Shown here piece by piece: positions 45,282 through 53,725 of a DNA stretch of 64,000 nt. The DNA is from an uncultured Lachnospiraceae bacterium (lineage in GTDB: Bacteria; Bacillota; Clostridia; Lachnospirales; Lachnospiraceae), in the NCBI GenBank assembly GCA_947652735.1, contig CANTEG010000001.1, positions 124,001-188,000 of the forward strand, written 5' to 3'. How positions within the stretch are numbered: the first letter of the stretch is position 1; each line of letters begins with the position of its first letter. The translations under genes were made by a program, and so were the position numbers. The notes below the pieces were generated by a model that saw only the letters and a program-made list of their open reading frames with translations, searched no databases and was not told the DNA's origin.

Positions 45282-46733
45282 TTTAACCACATTCAGGTAC
45301 TCCATGCTCATGTCCTCAGTTCCAAGCATCATACACCCTTTTTCTTTTGCATAAAATGTATAGTTTAGAATATCCTTCGTAACCTTTTCACCCGGTGCAA
45401 GAATCGGAATTCCCGGTGGGTAACACATTACGAATTCACTGCATATCCTGTTCTCACTTTCCTCAAGCCTTACCGCTTCCGTTTTCGCATAAAATGCTTT
45501 TTGCGGCGGCATGATTACCTGAGGGTTAATATACTCATGGTCAAACATTCCCTTTGTACTTTGTCTGAAATTTCGTTTTATTTCTGAGAGTGCTGCTATG
45601 AGTCTCTCTATCTCGATACGTCTTTCACCGCCTGACACAATTGCAAGTATATTTCCTATATCGCCAAACTCTATCTGTATTCCATACTCATCCCGAAGCA
45701 GGTCGTAAACCTCTATACCTGCAAGCCCTATGTCCTTTGTATGTATGGACAGCTTAATCGGATCAAAGTCAAATATGTCATCATTATTTACAAGCTCCCT
45801 GCCAAACGCATAATAACCGCCTATCTGGTTTATTTCACCTCTGGCATAGGTAGCAAGCTCCTTTGCCTTTGCATATATCTCTTTGCCGTTTTTATAAAGA
45901 TTTCTTCTTGCAATGTCAAGAGATGAAAGAAGCAGATAGGATGCACTTGTTGTCTGTGTCAGATTTATAACCTGTCTCACATAATCGGGATTTATCGTGT
46001 TCCTTGTAAGCAGTACAGAACTCTGGGTAAGCGAGCCACCCGTCTTGTGCATGCTCACGGATGACATATCCGCACCTGCCTCCATAGCTGACACAGGTAA
46101 ATCTTCCCCAAAATAAAAATGTGTTCCGTGTGCCTCATCAGCAAGTACAAGCATGCCGTGCTCATGGGCAAGCTCTACTATACTTTTCAAATCGGAGCAT
46201 ATACCATAATATGTAGGGTTATTTACCATGACTGCCTTTGCATCAGGATTTTCTTCGATTGCCCTTTTTACATCCTTAAAAGACATTCCGAGCGGTATAC
46301 CGAGACGCTTGTCGATTCCCGGATTTACATAGACAGGAACTGCACCGTTAATAACAAGCGCATTGATTGCCGACCTGTGAACGTTTCTCGGCATAATTAT
46401 CTTGTCTCCTGCCTTACAAGTTGACATAATCATTGCCTGCACTGCTGCCGTGGTTCCGTTGGCAATAAAAAATGCTTCATCTGCACCAAAAAGATTTGCA
46501 GTCAAAATCTGTGCATCCTTTATGACAGATGAAGGATGGCATAAATTGTCAAGTGGCTTCATGGAATTAACATCAAGCTTGACGCATGTCTCTCCAAGAT
46601 ATTTTTTTAAATCCTTATTTCCACGTCCGCCCTTATGTCCGGGCACATCAAAATGAACAAGCCTGTCTAACGCTTGTTTTTCCAGCGCCTCAAAAATTGG
46701 CAGTGACTCCTGACTAAGTGAATGATTATCCAA
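45273..46733 (-). CDS. speA: Arginine decarboxylase (Orn/Lys/Arg decarboxylase, fold I)
   Basis: 486 residues, the short Bacillus-type enzyme. PLP-fold motifs are FDVPGHKGGRGN, FIANGTTAAVQAMIM, VLADEAHGTHF and the PLP lysine K230 in SMHKTGGSLTQSS; the C-terminal domain has CYPPGIPILAPGE. Substrate assignment to arginine comes from the adjacent agmatine-using aguA and aguB. It produces agmatine. Gap to aguB is about 105 bases and contains a MITE fragment. Confidence 0.9.
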   Translation of the reverse strand: MDNHSLSQESLPIFEALEKQALDRLVHFDVPGHKGGRGNKDLKKYLGETCVKLDVNSMKPLDNLCHPSSVIKDAQILTANLFGADEAFFIANGTTAAVQAMIMSTCKAGDKIIMPRNVHRSAINALVINGAVPVYVNPGIDKRLGIPLGMSFKDVKRAIEENPDAKAVMVNNPTYYGICSDLKSIVELAHEHGMLVLADEAHGTHFYFGEDLPVSAMEAGADMSSVSMHKTGGSLTQSSVLLTRNTINPDYVRQVINLTQTTSASYLLLSSLDIARRNLYKNGKEIYAKAKELATYARGEINQIGGYYAFGRELVNNDDIFDFDPIKLSIHTKDIGLAGIEVYDLLRDEYGIQIEFGDIGNILAIVSGGERRIEIERLIAALSEIKRNFRQSTKGMFDHEYINPQVIMPPQKAFYAKTEAVRLEESENRICSEFVMCYPPGIPILAPGEKVTKDILNYTFYAKEKGCMMLGTEDMSMEYLNVVKED

Positions 46734-46763
46734 TGCTTTTCTCCTGTTTATGTATTATTTATT

Positions 46764-46812
46764 TAGACACTTGCGAAACTCTGTTTTTGCGAATGTCAGT
46801 TGTACAATCGTC
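46764..46812. repeat. MITE-like fragment C
   Basis: TAGACACTTGCGAAACTCTG, then TTTTTGCGAATGTCAGTTGTACAAT, aligns along about 45 bases with the left arm of the element at 44023-44231 (TAGGCAATTACGAAATGTTG...TTGTACAAT) and with the copy at 30427. No matching right arm was found. It lies between aguB and speA. Confidence 0.5.
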
Positions 46813-46838
46813 TATGTCATCTAACAGCTTATATAGGC

Positions 46839-47714
46839 TTATCTGGCAATTGACTTGTAACACTCAGGTCTTCTGTCCCTAAACAAGCCCCATCCCAACC
46901 TGTTTTCCGCTGATTTATCCAAATCAAGTTCCTGAAGTATGATTTCCTCACCATGTCTTGATGCACTTTGCAGCAATTCTCCCGTATCATCCGTTATAAA
47001 TGATGAACCGTAAAAATCAAGTGATGATGTTTGGTTTGCGTTTTCCCCACAAGGGACAATCTCCTCGGTTCCTACCCTATTTGCTGCAACAACAGGCACG
47101 ATATTGGAGGCACTGTGTCCCTGCATACATCTTCTCCAATGGGGCATACTGTCACAGCCAAGTATAGGTTCCTCCCCGATTGCAGTGGGATAAAGAAGAA
47201 GCTCCGCCCCGTCTAATGCCATACATCTGGCAGCTTCAGGAAACCACTGGTCCCAGCATATTCCCACTCCGATTTTTCCGTATGCGGTATCCCAGACCCG
47301 AAAACCTGTATTCCCTGGTGAAAAATAAAATTTTTCCTGATAAAAATGGTCATCCGGTATATGGGTTTTACGGTATACGCCAAGTATGCTTCCGTCTGCA
47401 TCAATCATTGCCACGGAATTATATAAACAATTTTTGTCCTTTTCATAAAAGCTTACGGGAATAACTGCCTTAAGCTCTTTTGCAAGCCCTGACATAACTT
47501 GAACTGCTTTATTTTCAGCAAGCGGACTTGCAAGTGCATAACTCTCATATTTTCTTTCCTGACAAAAATACAAATTTTCAAAAAGCTCAGGTAACAGGAT
47601 GATATTTGCCCCCGATGACGATGCATCCCTTACCATCCGTTCCGCTTTGGATATGTTTTGTTTTGCATCCCGTTCCATTTTCATTTGTACTGCTGCCACA
47701 GTAACCGTGCTCAT
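46839..47714 (-). CDS. aguB: N-carbamoylputrescine amidohydrolase
   Basis: 291 residues, nitrilase fold. The catalytic triad is E43 (LLPELFENLYF), K116 (YRKTHIPD) and C153 (GVGICWDQWFPEAAR). The protein hydrolyses N-carbamoylputrescine to putrescine, CO2 and ammonia. It begins one base after the aguA stop, and the pairing supports this specificity over other nitrilases. Confidence 0.95.
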   Translation of the reverse strand: MSTVTVAAVQMKMERDAKQNISKAERMVRDASSSGANIILLPELFENLYFCQERKYESYALASPLAENKAVQVMSGLAKELKAVIPVSFYEKDKNCLYNSVAMIDADGSILGVYRKTHIPDDHFYQEKFYFSPGNTGFRVWDTAYGKIGVGICWDQWFPEAARCMALDGAELLLYPTAIGEEPILGCDSMPHWRRCMQGHSASNIVPVVAANRVGTEEIVPCGENANQTSSLDFYGSSFITDDTGELLQSASRHGEEIILQELDLDKSAENRLGWGLFRDRRPECYKSIAR

Positions 47715-47715
47715 A

Positions 47716-48813
47716 TCATCTACCTCCAGGTATCTGTTGGGTGATGCAGTGAATATTGCCTCCCCCTATCAGTATATTTCCCGCATCAATTTGGATTATT
47801 TCCCTGTCCTTAAATATATTTTTTAAAACATCTGCTGCCTTATCATCATTTTCGTCATTAAAACGAGGCATGATTACCGCTCCGTTTGATATGTAGAAGT
47901 TTACATAAGATGCCGCCAGCCTATCTCCTGTCTTTCTTGTCGGCTCACCGTCAAAATCGATAAGACCGTCAGCCTCCTCGTCAGTCACATATATCGGTTT
48001 GGGCATCGGAAGCTTTGTAACCTTAATTTTGTTCCCTGCTGCATCCGCCTCACGTTCCAGCACCTCAAGGCACCTTTGGGACATTTCATACTGCGGGTCA
48101 CTTGTGTCGTCCGTCCATGCAAGAATCACATGACCAGGTTCGGCAAATGCACATATATTATCCACATGCTCGTTTGTTTCGTCCTCATATATCCCACAAG
48201 GAAGCCATATCACATGGGTTACCCCAAGCATTTCCTTCAGTTCATGTTCTATATCCTGCTTTGTCATATCAGGGTTACGTCCCTTACTTAGCAGACAGGC
48301 TTCCGTTACGATTGCAGTGCCCTTTCCGTCAACATGGAATGCACCGCCCTCCATAATAAAATCCCGTTTGTCGTACACATCAACATCAAGCAGGTCACAA
48401 GCCTTTCTTGCCATGCGGTTGTCCTTATCCCACGGAAAATATAGTCCGTCATAAAGTCCTCCCCATGCATTAAAGCCCCAGTCGATGCCGCGTATTGCCC
48501 CATTGCTGTTTTTTACAAATGTAGGCATAACATCCCTTGCCCAAGAATCATCGGAAGACATTTCCACAACACGTATGTGAGGCGCGAGCATTTTTCTTGC
48601 CATGTCATAGCCCTCAAAGCTTGTGAATACTGTCACCTTTTCCGACCTTGCTATGGCATGTGCTACATCGGCAAATGCATTTCTTGCATAAACTGCACCA
48701 TACTGCCATGAGTCTGCCCTCTCAGGCCATATCATAAAACAGCCTGTGTGGTATTCAAACTCAGCAGGCATAAAATAACCGTCTTTAGTTGGGGTTGAAT
48801 GTAGTATTTTCAT
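47716..48813 (-). CDS. aguA: Agmatine deiminase
   Basis: 365 residues, amidinotransferase/deiminase (pentein) fold. Agmatine becomes N-carbamoylputrescine and ammonia. The N-terminus YFMPAEFEYHTGCFMIWPER, the segment FIMEGGAFHVDGKGT, NEHVDNICAF, and the catalytic C356 in GGGNIHCITQQIPGG are typical. The start overlaps the upstream gene by ATGA. Confidence 0.96.
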   Translation of the reverse strand: MKILHSTPTKDGYFMPAEFEYHTGCFMIWPERADSWQYGAVYARNAFADVAHAIARSEKVTVFTSFEGYDMARKMLAPHIRVVEMSSDDSWARDVMPTFVKNSNGAIRGIDWGFNAWGGLYDGLYFPWDKDNRMARKACDLLDVDVYDKRDFIMEGGAFHVDGKGTAIVTEACLLSKGRNPDMTKQDIEHELKEMLGVTHVIWLPCGIYEDETNEHVDNICAFAEPGHVILAWTDDTSDPQYEMSQRCLEVLEREADAAGNKIKVTKLPMPKPIYVTDEEADGLIDFDGEPTRKTGDRLAASYVNFYISNGAVIMPRFNDENDDKAADVLKNIFKDREIIQIDAGNILIGGGNIHCITQQIPGGR

Positions 48814-49553
48814 ATTTTATCCTTTTTACGACAATATAACATGCAATGCTCTAATTGTAAATGTTTGTCCTTTATCCTGTTCTCACAGATTGCATTTTGG
48901 CACAGATGACAAACTCCCTCACATACCTGATTGGGATTTTCCGTAAGAACTGCATAAAAGATTACGCTTTTGGACGGATAAAGTCCGCCGTTCCCATCAG
49001 CAGTTATCTCATCAGGCTCAGTGGCTGTTTTTAATTCTTCCTCATCACCGAAATCGGACAGTTCCTCAGAGGCTTCCGTATCTGCTGCCGTGCATACCAC
49101 AGGCTTTGATTTTTTCAGTTCCTCAAGCAGCCCCGGAATTACCGTTTTGGGTATTTCGTCACCGATAAATACATACCGTTCCACATACCTGCGGTGAAAC
49201 CTTGCATAAGATTTATTAAAATCCCTGTACATGTTAAGAAGCAGTTCACCTGCAATGCACTCCAACATGTATGCTTCCTCATGTTTTCCCTCACGTGTTA
49301 GCTGTTCCTCCAAACTGTCTATGCCACGTCCTAAGGTCATAGCAACGATGGCAGACTGTCTGTCATCCACAATTTTTAATCCCGTATCCCTCTGATTCAT
49401 TCTGTATATGGCATAAGGACTTATATAAGGCAGCATTTTTTCATATACAGTCCGAATGACTTTTTCTGCTTCTTTATCAAAATGGTACTTTTCCATTACT
49501 CTGTTAATTAATTTTTCATCATCTGAATGTTCTATCGACATTCTGATTTTCAT
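48810..49553 (-). CDS. Polyamine-operon protein with MetH-activation-like region and Cys cluster
   Basis: 247 residues from ATG at 49553 (GAGAGG 7 bases upstream; longer starts add a hydrophobic tail read out of the nth gap). About residues 20-145 resemble the vitamin B12-dependent methionine synthase activation domain fold seen in Clostridia: IVAMTLGRGIDSLEEQL, then EAYMLECIAGELLLNMYRDFN. An acidic linker (about 150-185) follows. The C-terminus has CEGVCHLCQNAICE and HCMLYCR, six Cys that could bind zinc or an iron-sulfur cluster. It overlaps aguA by ATGA. The function is unknown; the similarity is a pattern judgement. Confidence 0.6.
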   Translation of the reverse strand: MKIRMSIEHSDDEKLINRVMEKYHFDKEAEKVIRTVYEKMLPYISPYAIYRMNQRDTGLKIVDDRQSAIVAMTLGRGIDSLEEQLTREGKHEEAYMLECIAGELLLNMYRDFNKSYARFHRRYVERYVFIGDEIPKTVIPGLLEELKKSKPVVCTAADTEASEELSDFGDEEELKTATEPDEITADGNGGLYPSKSVIFYAVLTENPNQVCEGVCHLCQNAICENRIKDKHLQLEHCMLYCRKKDKI

Positions 49554-49658
49554 CAGCGTACCTCTCCCGGAATAAATTATAATCAAAATAAATATAACCA
49601 ATTTTTTGGCATATTCTGCCTTCCATATAATATTCCCTGTCCGCTTATATTTCATACA

Positions 49659-50294
49659 CTACACGCCATTTCTCTTACATATATCATAGAGACAGCATTT
49701 ATCACAATACGGCTTGGTTCTTGCCGTACAGACAGCTCTACCGTGATACACCAGTCTGTGACAAAAATCGCTGCCCTCCTCAGGGGGCACAATTTTCCAA
49801 AGTTCCATCTCAACCTTTTTCGGCTCCTTGATATTGTTTACAAGCCCAAGTCTGTTGCATATTCTTATACAGTGGGTATCCGTTACGATGGCAGGTTTTC
49901 CAAACACATCCCCCATAATAAGATTTGCACTTTTTCTTCCTACCCCTGGAAGCTTTAACAGCTCATCAAAATCATCAGGAACACGGTCGTTGTATTTGTC
50001 ATGTAACAGCTTCATGCATGCACTAATATCCCTTGCCTTACTTTTTCCAAGTCCGCACGGTCTCACAATTTCCTCTATGTCCCTTTCGTCTGCCAATGCA
50101 AGTGCCTCAACCGTAGGGTATTTTGCATATAAATCCTTAACAACTACATTTACTCTCGCATCCGTACATTGTGCCGCCAGCCTTACTTCCACTAAAAGCT
50201 TCCATGCCTCATCATATTCCAATGTGCAGTCAGCATCGGGATATTCATTTTTCAATCTTTCAATAATCTCCAAGGTTCTCTGCTTTTTTGTCAT
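49659..50294 (-). CDS. nth: Endonuclease III
   Basis: 211 residues. DNA glycosylase/AP lyase for oxidised pyrimidines. Helix-hairpin-helix LPGVGRKSANLIMG with the catalytic Lys, Asp in VTDTHCIRICNRLG, and a 4Fe-4S cluster motif at the C-terminus: C-TARTKPY-C-DK-C-CLYDI-C. The first spacing is seven residues rather than the usual six. It is probably the first gene read toward the polyamine genes, about 105 bases before the next gene. Confidence 0.95.
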   Translation of the reverse strand: MTKKQRTLEIIERLKNEYPDADCTLEYDEAWKLLVEVRLAAQCTDARVNVVVKDLYAKYPTVEALALADERDIEEIVRPCGLGKSKARDISACMKLLHDKYNDRVPDDFDELLKLPGVGRKSANLIMGDVFGKPAIVTDTHCIRICNRLGLVNNIKEPKKVEMELWKIVPPEEGSDFCHRLVYHGRAVCTARTKPYCDKCCLYDICKRNGV

Positions 50295-50341
50295 TTGTCC
50301 TCCAATATGTACAAAATATCATACCCATTAAATAAAATATG

Positions 50342-50370
50342 AAAGGGACTCCGCAGTGCGAAGCCCCTTT
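50342..50370 (-). terminator. Hairpin after the lipoprotein gene
   Basis: AAAGGGACTCCGCA pairs with TGCGAAGCCCCTTT around a very short loop, with two mismatches. It lies between the lipoprotein stop (50414) and nth (50294). The T run after it on the minus strand is poor, so it is a likely but not ideal terminator. Confidence 0.55.
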
Positions 50371-50413
50371 GTAAAATCGTTTCAAGTGTTCTGTTTTGCT
50401 GCACTTAATATTA

Positions 50414-51037
50414 TTAGAAGCTGACACTATTCATAATAGTATCAAAATCAGACTCATCATCAGTTATTGTTACAAACTCTAAATATACTACAGTGGAGCC
50501 TTCACATAAAATAACTGCATTACCTATAAAATTTCCGTTCGGGTCATCAATATCCATAACTGTATACTCATGTCCGTTGTAAGTTTTTGTATCTGTCGTA
50601 ACCTGAGTACCATAAACATTTTTTACCTGCTGTACATATGCATCTACAATAGCTTCCTCGTCATATGTATTTGTGTCCTCCGCATATATGGCAAAGCTCT
50701 TATCTGATGCCTCTGTTGTATATGTTATGGTTCCGCTTGTATTTTGGAAAAATGCATATCCTTCCGGTATGTTAAGCGTTACATGCTTTACGGTAAGCAC
50801 ACCGTCTTCCTCTGTATATGCCTCTGTAGATACAACTTCTTCAGTATCTGTATCTTCTTCTGTGTCTTCCTCTGTGTCATTCTCTACATCGTTTGTAGCT
50901 TCCTCTGTAGAAACAGTTGATGCTGTAGTATCATCATCCTTCTTTCCACTGTCATCCGTACATGCAACAAGTGAAAGTGACATTACACCAACCATAGCAA
51001 CTACAGCTAATTTCTTAAATAAGTTTTTCTTAATCAT
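50414..51037 (-). CDS. Surface lipoprotein of unknown function
   Basis: 207 residues. Lipoprotein signal peptide: KKNLFKK, hydrophobic core, lipobox LVAC with Cys at residue 26. Then an acidic Thr/Glu/Asp linker (DTEEDTEEDTDTEE) and a folded C-terminal domain (about 75-207) with TLNIPEGYAFFQN and TYNGHEYTVMDIDD. It is a probable substrate of Lgt. The domain resembles small PsbP/DUF-type surface folds, but I do not recognise it with certainty. Confidence 0.85.
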   Translation of the reverse strand: MIKKNLFKKLAVVAMVGVMSLSLVACTDDSGKKDDDTTASTVSTEEATNDVENDTEEDTEEDTDTEEVVSTEAYTEEDGVLTVKHVTLNIPEGYAFFQNTSGTITYTTEASDKSFAIYAEDTNTYDEEAIVDAYVQQVKNVYGTQVTTDTKTYNGHEYTVMDIDDPNGNFIGNAVILCEGSTVVYLEFVTITDDESDFDTIMNSVSF

Positions 51038-51074
51038 CTCTATTCTCCTTTATAAATTGCATTTACAAGGGTAT

Positions 51075-51102
51075 ATTATAACTCACTTTTTTATAAAATC
51101 AA
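51075..51102 (-). promoter_or_regulatory. Promoter for the lipoprotein gene
   Basis: Minus strand TTGATT (51097-51102), 16-base spacer, TATAAT (51075-51080). The start of transcription would be about 30 bases upstream of the ATG at 51037. Confidence 0.65.
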
Positions 51103-51183
51103 CTGTTATTTAAAATATAGTTGTATTTTTTCACATGCTTTGCTTATTGTATCAGAGAGATAATCATCCAGGCAACTCATGTT

Positions 51184-52104
51184 TTATGCACGTTCTGCCT
51201 CATAAAACTTTAAAATATCATCATAAACCTTCTTATTGTCAGCCTCATTCAATATTTCATGCCGCATATTCGGATAATCAATGTACTCTATATTCTGAAA
51301 ACCTGCCCTGCATAATGTTTGGAGGGAATCGGCAGCTCCCTTATCTCCGCCGACACACGGGTCATCCTTCCCCCGTAACAGCAGTAACGGAAGTTCCTGA
51401 TTTACATTTTTATATAGCTTTGGTTTATGCATCATTGTAACAAGACGGAACAAATCGCTAAATGCAGAGCAGGTAAATCCAAATCCACAATATGGGTCAT
51501 CCAGAAATTCCCTTACCGTCTTTTCATTATAGCAAATCCAGTCATTCTCCGTTTTTGGATTCTTGATGTTCTTGTTAAAAATTCCGATACTAAGTGAATT
51601 TACCAGCTTGGATTTATACTTCGCCCCGCGGAATGTCTTGATTGTATCCGCTAAAAGTATCCCAAAATAAGTTCCCCTATGGTAATTTGGATATCCTGAT
51701 AAAATTACCTTTTCATAGCTGTGTGAGTCCCCCTGAAGGAGCACACGGGTTGTTATGGTTCCCATAGAGTGGGCAAATATATAAATAGGAAGCTTGGGAA
51801 ATTTCTTTTTTATGAAAGACGTAATTTTCCTTTGGTCTTTTACAAGCTCCACATACCCCTTTTTGTCTTTAAAATAACCAAGGTCCTTGGCATTGATACC
51901 ATGTCCACGCATATCGGAGCTGACAACAGAATAATTGTTTTCATTCAAAAATTTTATAAATGTCTCATACCGTTCCTGATGTTCTTCCATACCATGAATA
52001 ATCTGTACAACCGCTTTTGCATGCTCCGCCTCAAATATGTGGAGCTCCAGCTTATAACCATCTCTTGCCGTTATAATTCTTTTTTCCATAACTGTTTCAT
52101 CCAT
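51184..52104 (-). CDS. Alpha/beta hydrolase (monoglyceride lipase/lysophospholipase-like)
   Basis: 306 residues from ATG at 52104 (a GTG immediately before is also in frame). Alpha/beta hydrolase fold with oxyanion segment IIHGMEEHQERY, nucleophile elbow FAHSMGTITTR (Ser), acid in LLLRGKDDPCVGG and His in YPNMRHEILNE. The cap region is typical of lysophospholipase L2-like enzymes. The substrate is not determined. Confidence 0.9.
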   Translation of the reverse strand: MDETVMEKRIITARDGYKLELHIFEAEHAKAVVQIIHGMEEHQERYETFIKFLNENNYSVVSSDMRGHGINAKDLGYFKDKKGYVELVKDQRKITSFIKKKFPKLPIYIFAHSMGTITTRVLLQGDSHSYEKVILSGYPNYHRGTYFGILLADTIKTFRGAKYKSKLVNSLSIGIFNKNIKNPKTENDWICYNEKTVREFLDDPYCGFGFTCSAFSDLFRLVTMMHKPKLYKNVNQELPLLLLRGKDDPCVGGDKGAADSLQTLCRAGFQNIEYIDYPNMRHEILNEADNKKVYDDILKFYEAERA

Positions 52105-52164
52105 CACCTTTCCTAAATTTTCAGAGCATGTTTATTTTACCCCAATCCTTTGCATTTTTCCATA

Positions 52165-52199
52165 CAAAAAAGCACATCTTCATCTAATGTGCCTTTTTT
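52165..52199. terminator. Bidirectional intrinsic terminator
   Basis: AAAAAAGCACAT pairs with ATGTGCCTTTTTT around a 10-base loop, giving T runs in both directions. It ends the minus-strand set at 52.2-53.6 kb. It also insulates the hydrolase gene. Confidence 0.85.
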
Positions 52200-52426
52200 G
52201 TGTTACGGATAAATGCATATACTCCATATCCCGCAGTCAATACCGCAATAGCCCGAAGCACCCATTTACAGTTCCAATTCCCGAATTGTATCGATGGTGT
52301 TGGAAAAGTGGCTGCCATTATGTACATTGAATGGGCGCTATCGTTATTTTTTGCACCCATAGAGCTTTGCGAAATTTTGCAAGCACCCCTATCAATCTGG
52401 ATTAGACTAACTGTTTTCCATCTCAT
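52184..52426 (-). pseudogene. Possible gene remnant with a membrane helix
   Basis: An open frame whose last 25 residues (WVLRAIAVLTAGYGVYAF, then IRNTKKAH) look like a real membrane helix with a basic tail. The rest has no family likeness, no usable ribosome binding site, and overlaps the neighbouring gene. Its stop falls within the terminator. It may be the 3' remnant of a membrane protein gene, or chance. Confidence 0.2.
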
Positions 52427-52607
52427 TTTCTATTAAATGATTTGCTATTTCAAAAGCTCTTACCCGTCTTTTCGCCAAAGTGATTTGCGACTTATATCTT
52501 TCTGAATTTTCTTTTGATTCAAAGGTTTTTATTGTTTCCCGCAATTTATGCAGTGTTGAATCAATTTGTCTTTTTGCTTCTATTAAATCATCTTTGCTAT
52601 ATTCCAT
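52407..52607 (-). CDS. Small helical protein of unknown function
   Basis: 66 residues from ATG at 52607, with GAGGAG 7 bases upstream. Highly charged and helical throughout (YSKDDLIEAKRQIDSTLHKL, then ETIKTF and AKRRVRAFEIANHLIENE); such small proteins occur in other Clostridia as hypothetical proteins. No membrane or metal motif. It follows the DUF2284 gene by about 55 bases. Confidence 0.7.
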   Translation of the reverse strand: MEYSKDDLIEAKRQIDSTLHKLRETIKTFESKENSERYKSQITLAKRRVRAFEIANHLIENEMENS

Positions 52608-52662
52608 TGTTTCTCTCCTCAAAAACTGATTTTTTTCTGTTCTACAAATTGGAATTTGAAAT

Positions 52663-52995
52663 TCATTCAACCAGTATAAGCCCAAAGTGATTCTGAATAC
52701 CGCCCTTTTCCCGTAATGTATGTATTTCAAGATTGTTGTTCCTTACCGTTGCAAAAACATCAATTCCACACGCTTCCATAGCTGGAACGGTTTTGTCTGG
52801 AAAATTACAGTGGTCTGGATTGCATGTTTGACATTTCCTGCATGGTCCGCTTCCAAAAGCAATAACTTTGTAATAATCATCCAAAAATAACTCACGTGCT
52901 ACCTTTACGGCAAGAGGTGTCACTATGGTATCAGCCGCTATCTTTATGGCTAAATCAGCTCCGTTTTCTTTTAATATTTCAAAATATTTTTCCAT
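52663..52995 (-). CDS. DUF2284 metal-binding protein, N-terminally short
   Basis: 110 residues. The C-terminal half of DUF2284 is clear: AFGSGPCRKCQTCNPDHCNFPDK, then PAMEACGIDVFATV. The usual N-terminal half with its MCPP-type Cys motifs is missing; typical members are about 180-200 residues. AGAGG lies 9 bases before the ATG, so the short form could be translated. It follows the DHFR-like gene by 20 bases. It may be a degraded gene. Confidence 0.7.
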   Translation of the reverse strand: MEKYFEILKENGADLAIKIAADTIVTPLAVKVARELFLDDYYKVIAFGSGPCRKCQTCNPDHCNFPDKTVPAMEACGIDVFATVRNNNLEIHTLREKGGIQNHFGLILVE

Positions 52996-53015
52996 GTCAG
53001 GATACCTCTGTAAAC

Positions 53016-53552
53016 TTAAAGTGATCTACGTGTATAGACTAAATCTGTTATTCCATTATAAGTTTGTGTTTCCTGTAATTTCAGCTTTATTTCTTTTTTC
53101 ATGCTTCCAAACAGTCGGATACCAGAGCCTAAAATAGTCGGAATAACAGAAATATAGTATTGGTCGATCAAGTCACTCTGGATTAACTGCTGAACCAAAT
53201 TTGCCCCGCCGCAAATCCAAATATTTTTTCCAGTCTCTGATTTTAATTTTGCCAGCAGGTCAATAGGATTTTCGCTGGTAAAACGGATTTTGTCTGTAGA
53301 ATCCCCCTCATTGTGCGTAATTACATAAGTGATAAAATCGCTGTATATCCATTCTGTTGGTGAAAGTTCCGTAACAACTTGATAATATGTGTTCCACCCC
53401 ATTAAAATCGTATCAATGCCTTTCACAAATTCAGAATACACATCAATATTTTCATGATCAGAACCATGTCCATTAAGCCACCCAACTTCACCACTGCTGT
53501 CTGCGATGTATCCGTCAAGGCTCATTGCAATAAATAGAATAATTTTTCTCAT
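53016..53552 (-). CDS. Dihydrofolate reductase family protein (RibD C-terminal-like)
   Basis: 178 residues. RibD_C/DHFR-like fold with LFIAMSLDGYIADSSGEVGWL at the N-terminus, DTILMGWNTYYQV, and IWICGGANLVQQLIQSDLID. Such proteins (YyaP/YwjB type) are reductases of unknown substrate in Firmicutes and are distinct from true DHFR. Confidence 0.9.
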   Translation of the reverse strand: MRKIILFIAMSLDGYIADSSGEVGWLNGHGSDHENIDVYSEFVKGIDTILMGWNTYYQVVTELSPTEWIYSDFITYVITHNEGDSTDKIRFTSENPIDLLAKLKSETGKNIWICGGANLVQQLIQSDLIDQYYISVIPTILGSGIRLFGSMKKEIKLKLQETQTYNGITDLVYTRRSL

Positions 53553-53725
53553 GTTATCTTACCTCACCAAGTTTCGTTTTGCCGTTCTCTCCCAGCACCA
53601 AAATTATACTTCAATTCTTCACAGATTTCCACTCTGTTTCGCAGGCTTTTCCACGCACAGAAAAAGTGGCCGGAAGCATCTGTAATTATTCTAATGCTTG
53701 AGAGCCATCACCAACCGCTTAATCA

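Noticed and set aside
52200..52436. Plus-strand 78-residue frame
   Set aside because: Opposite to a possible remnant gene, with no ribosome binding site and no protein-like features.
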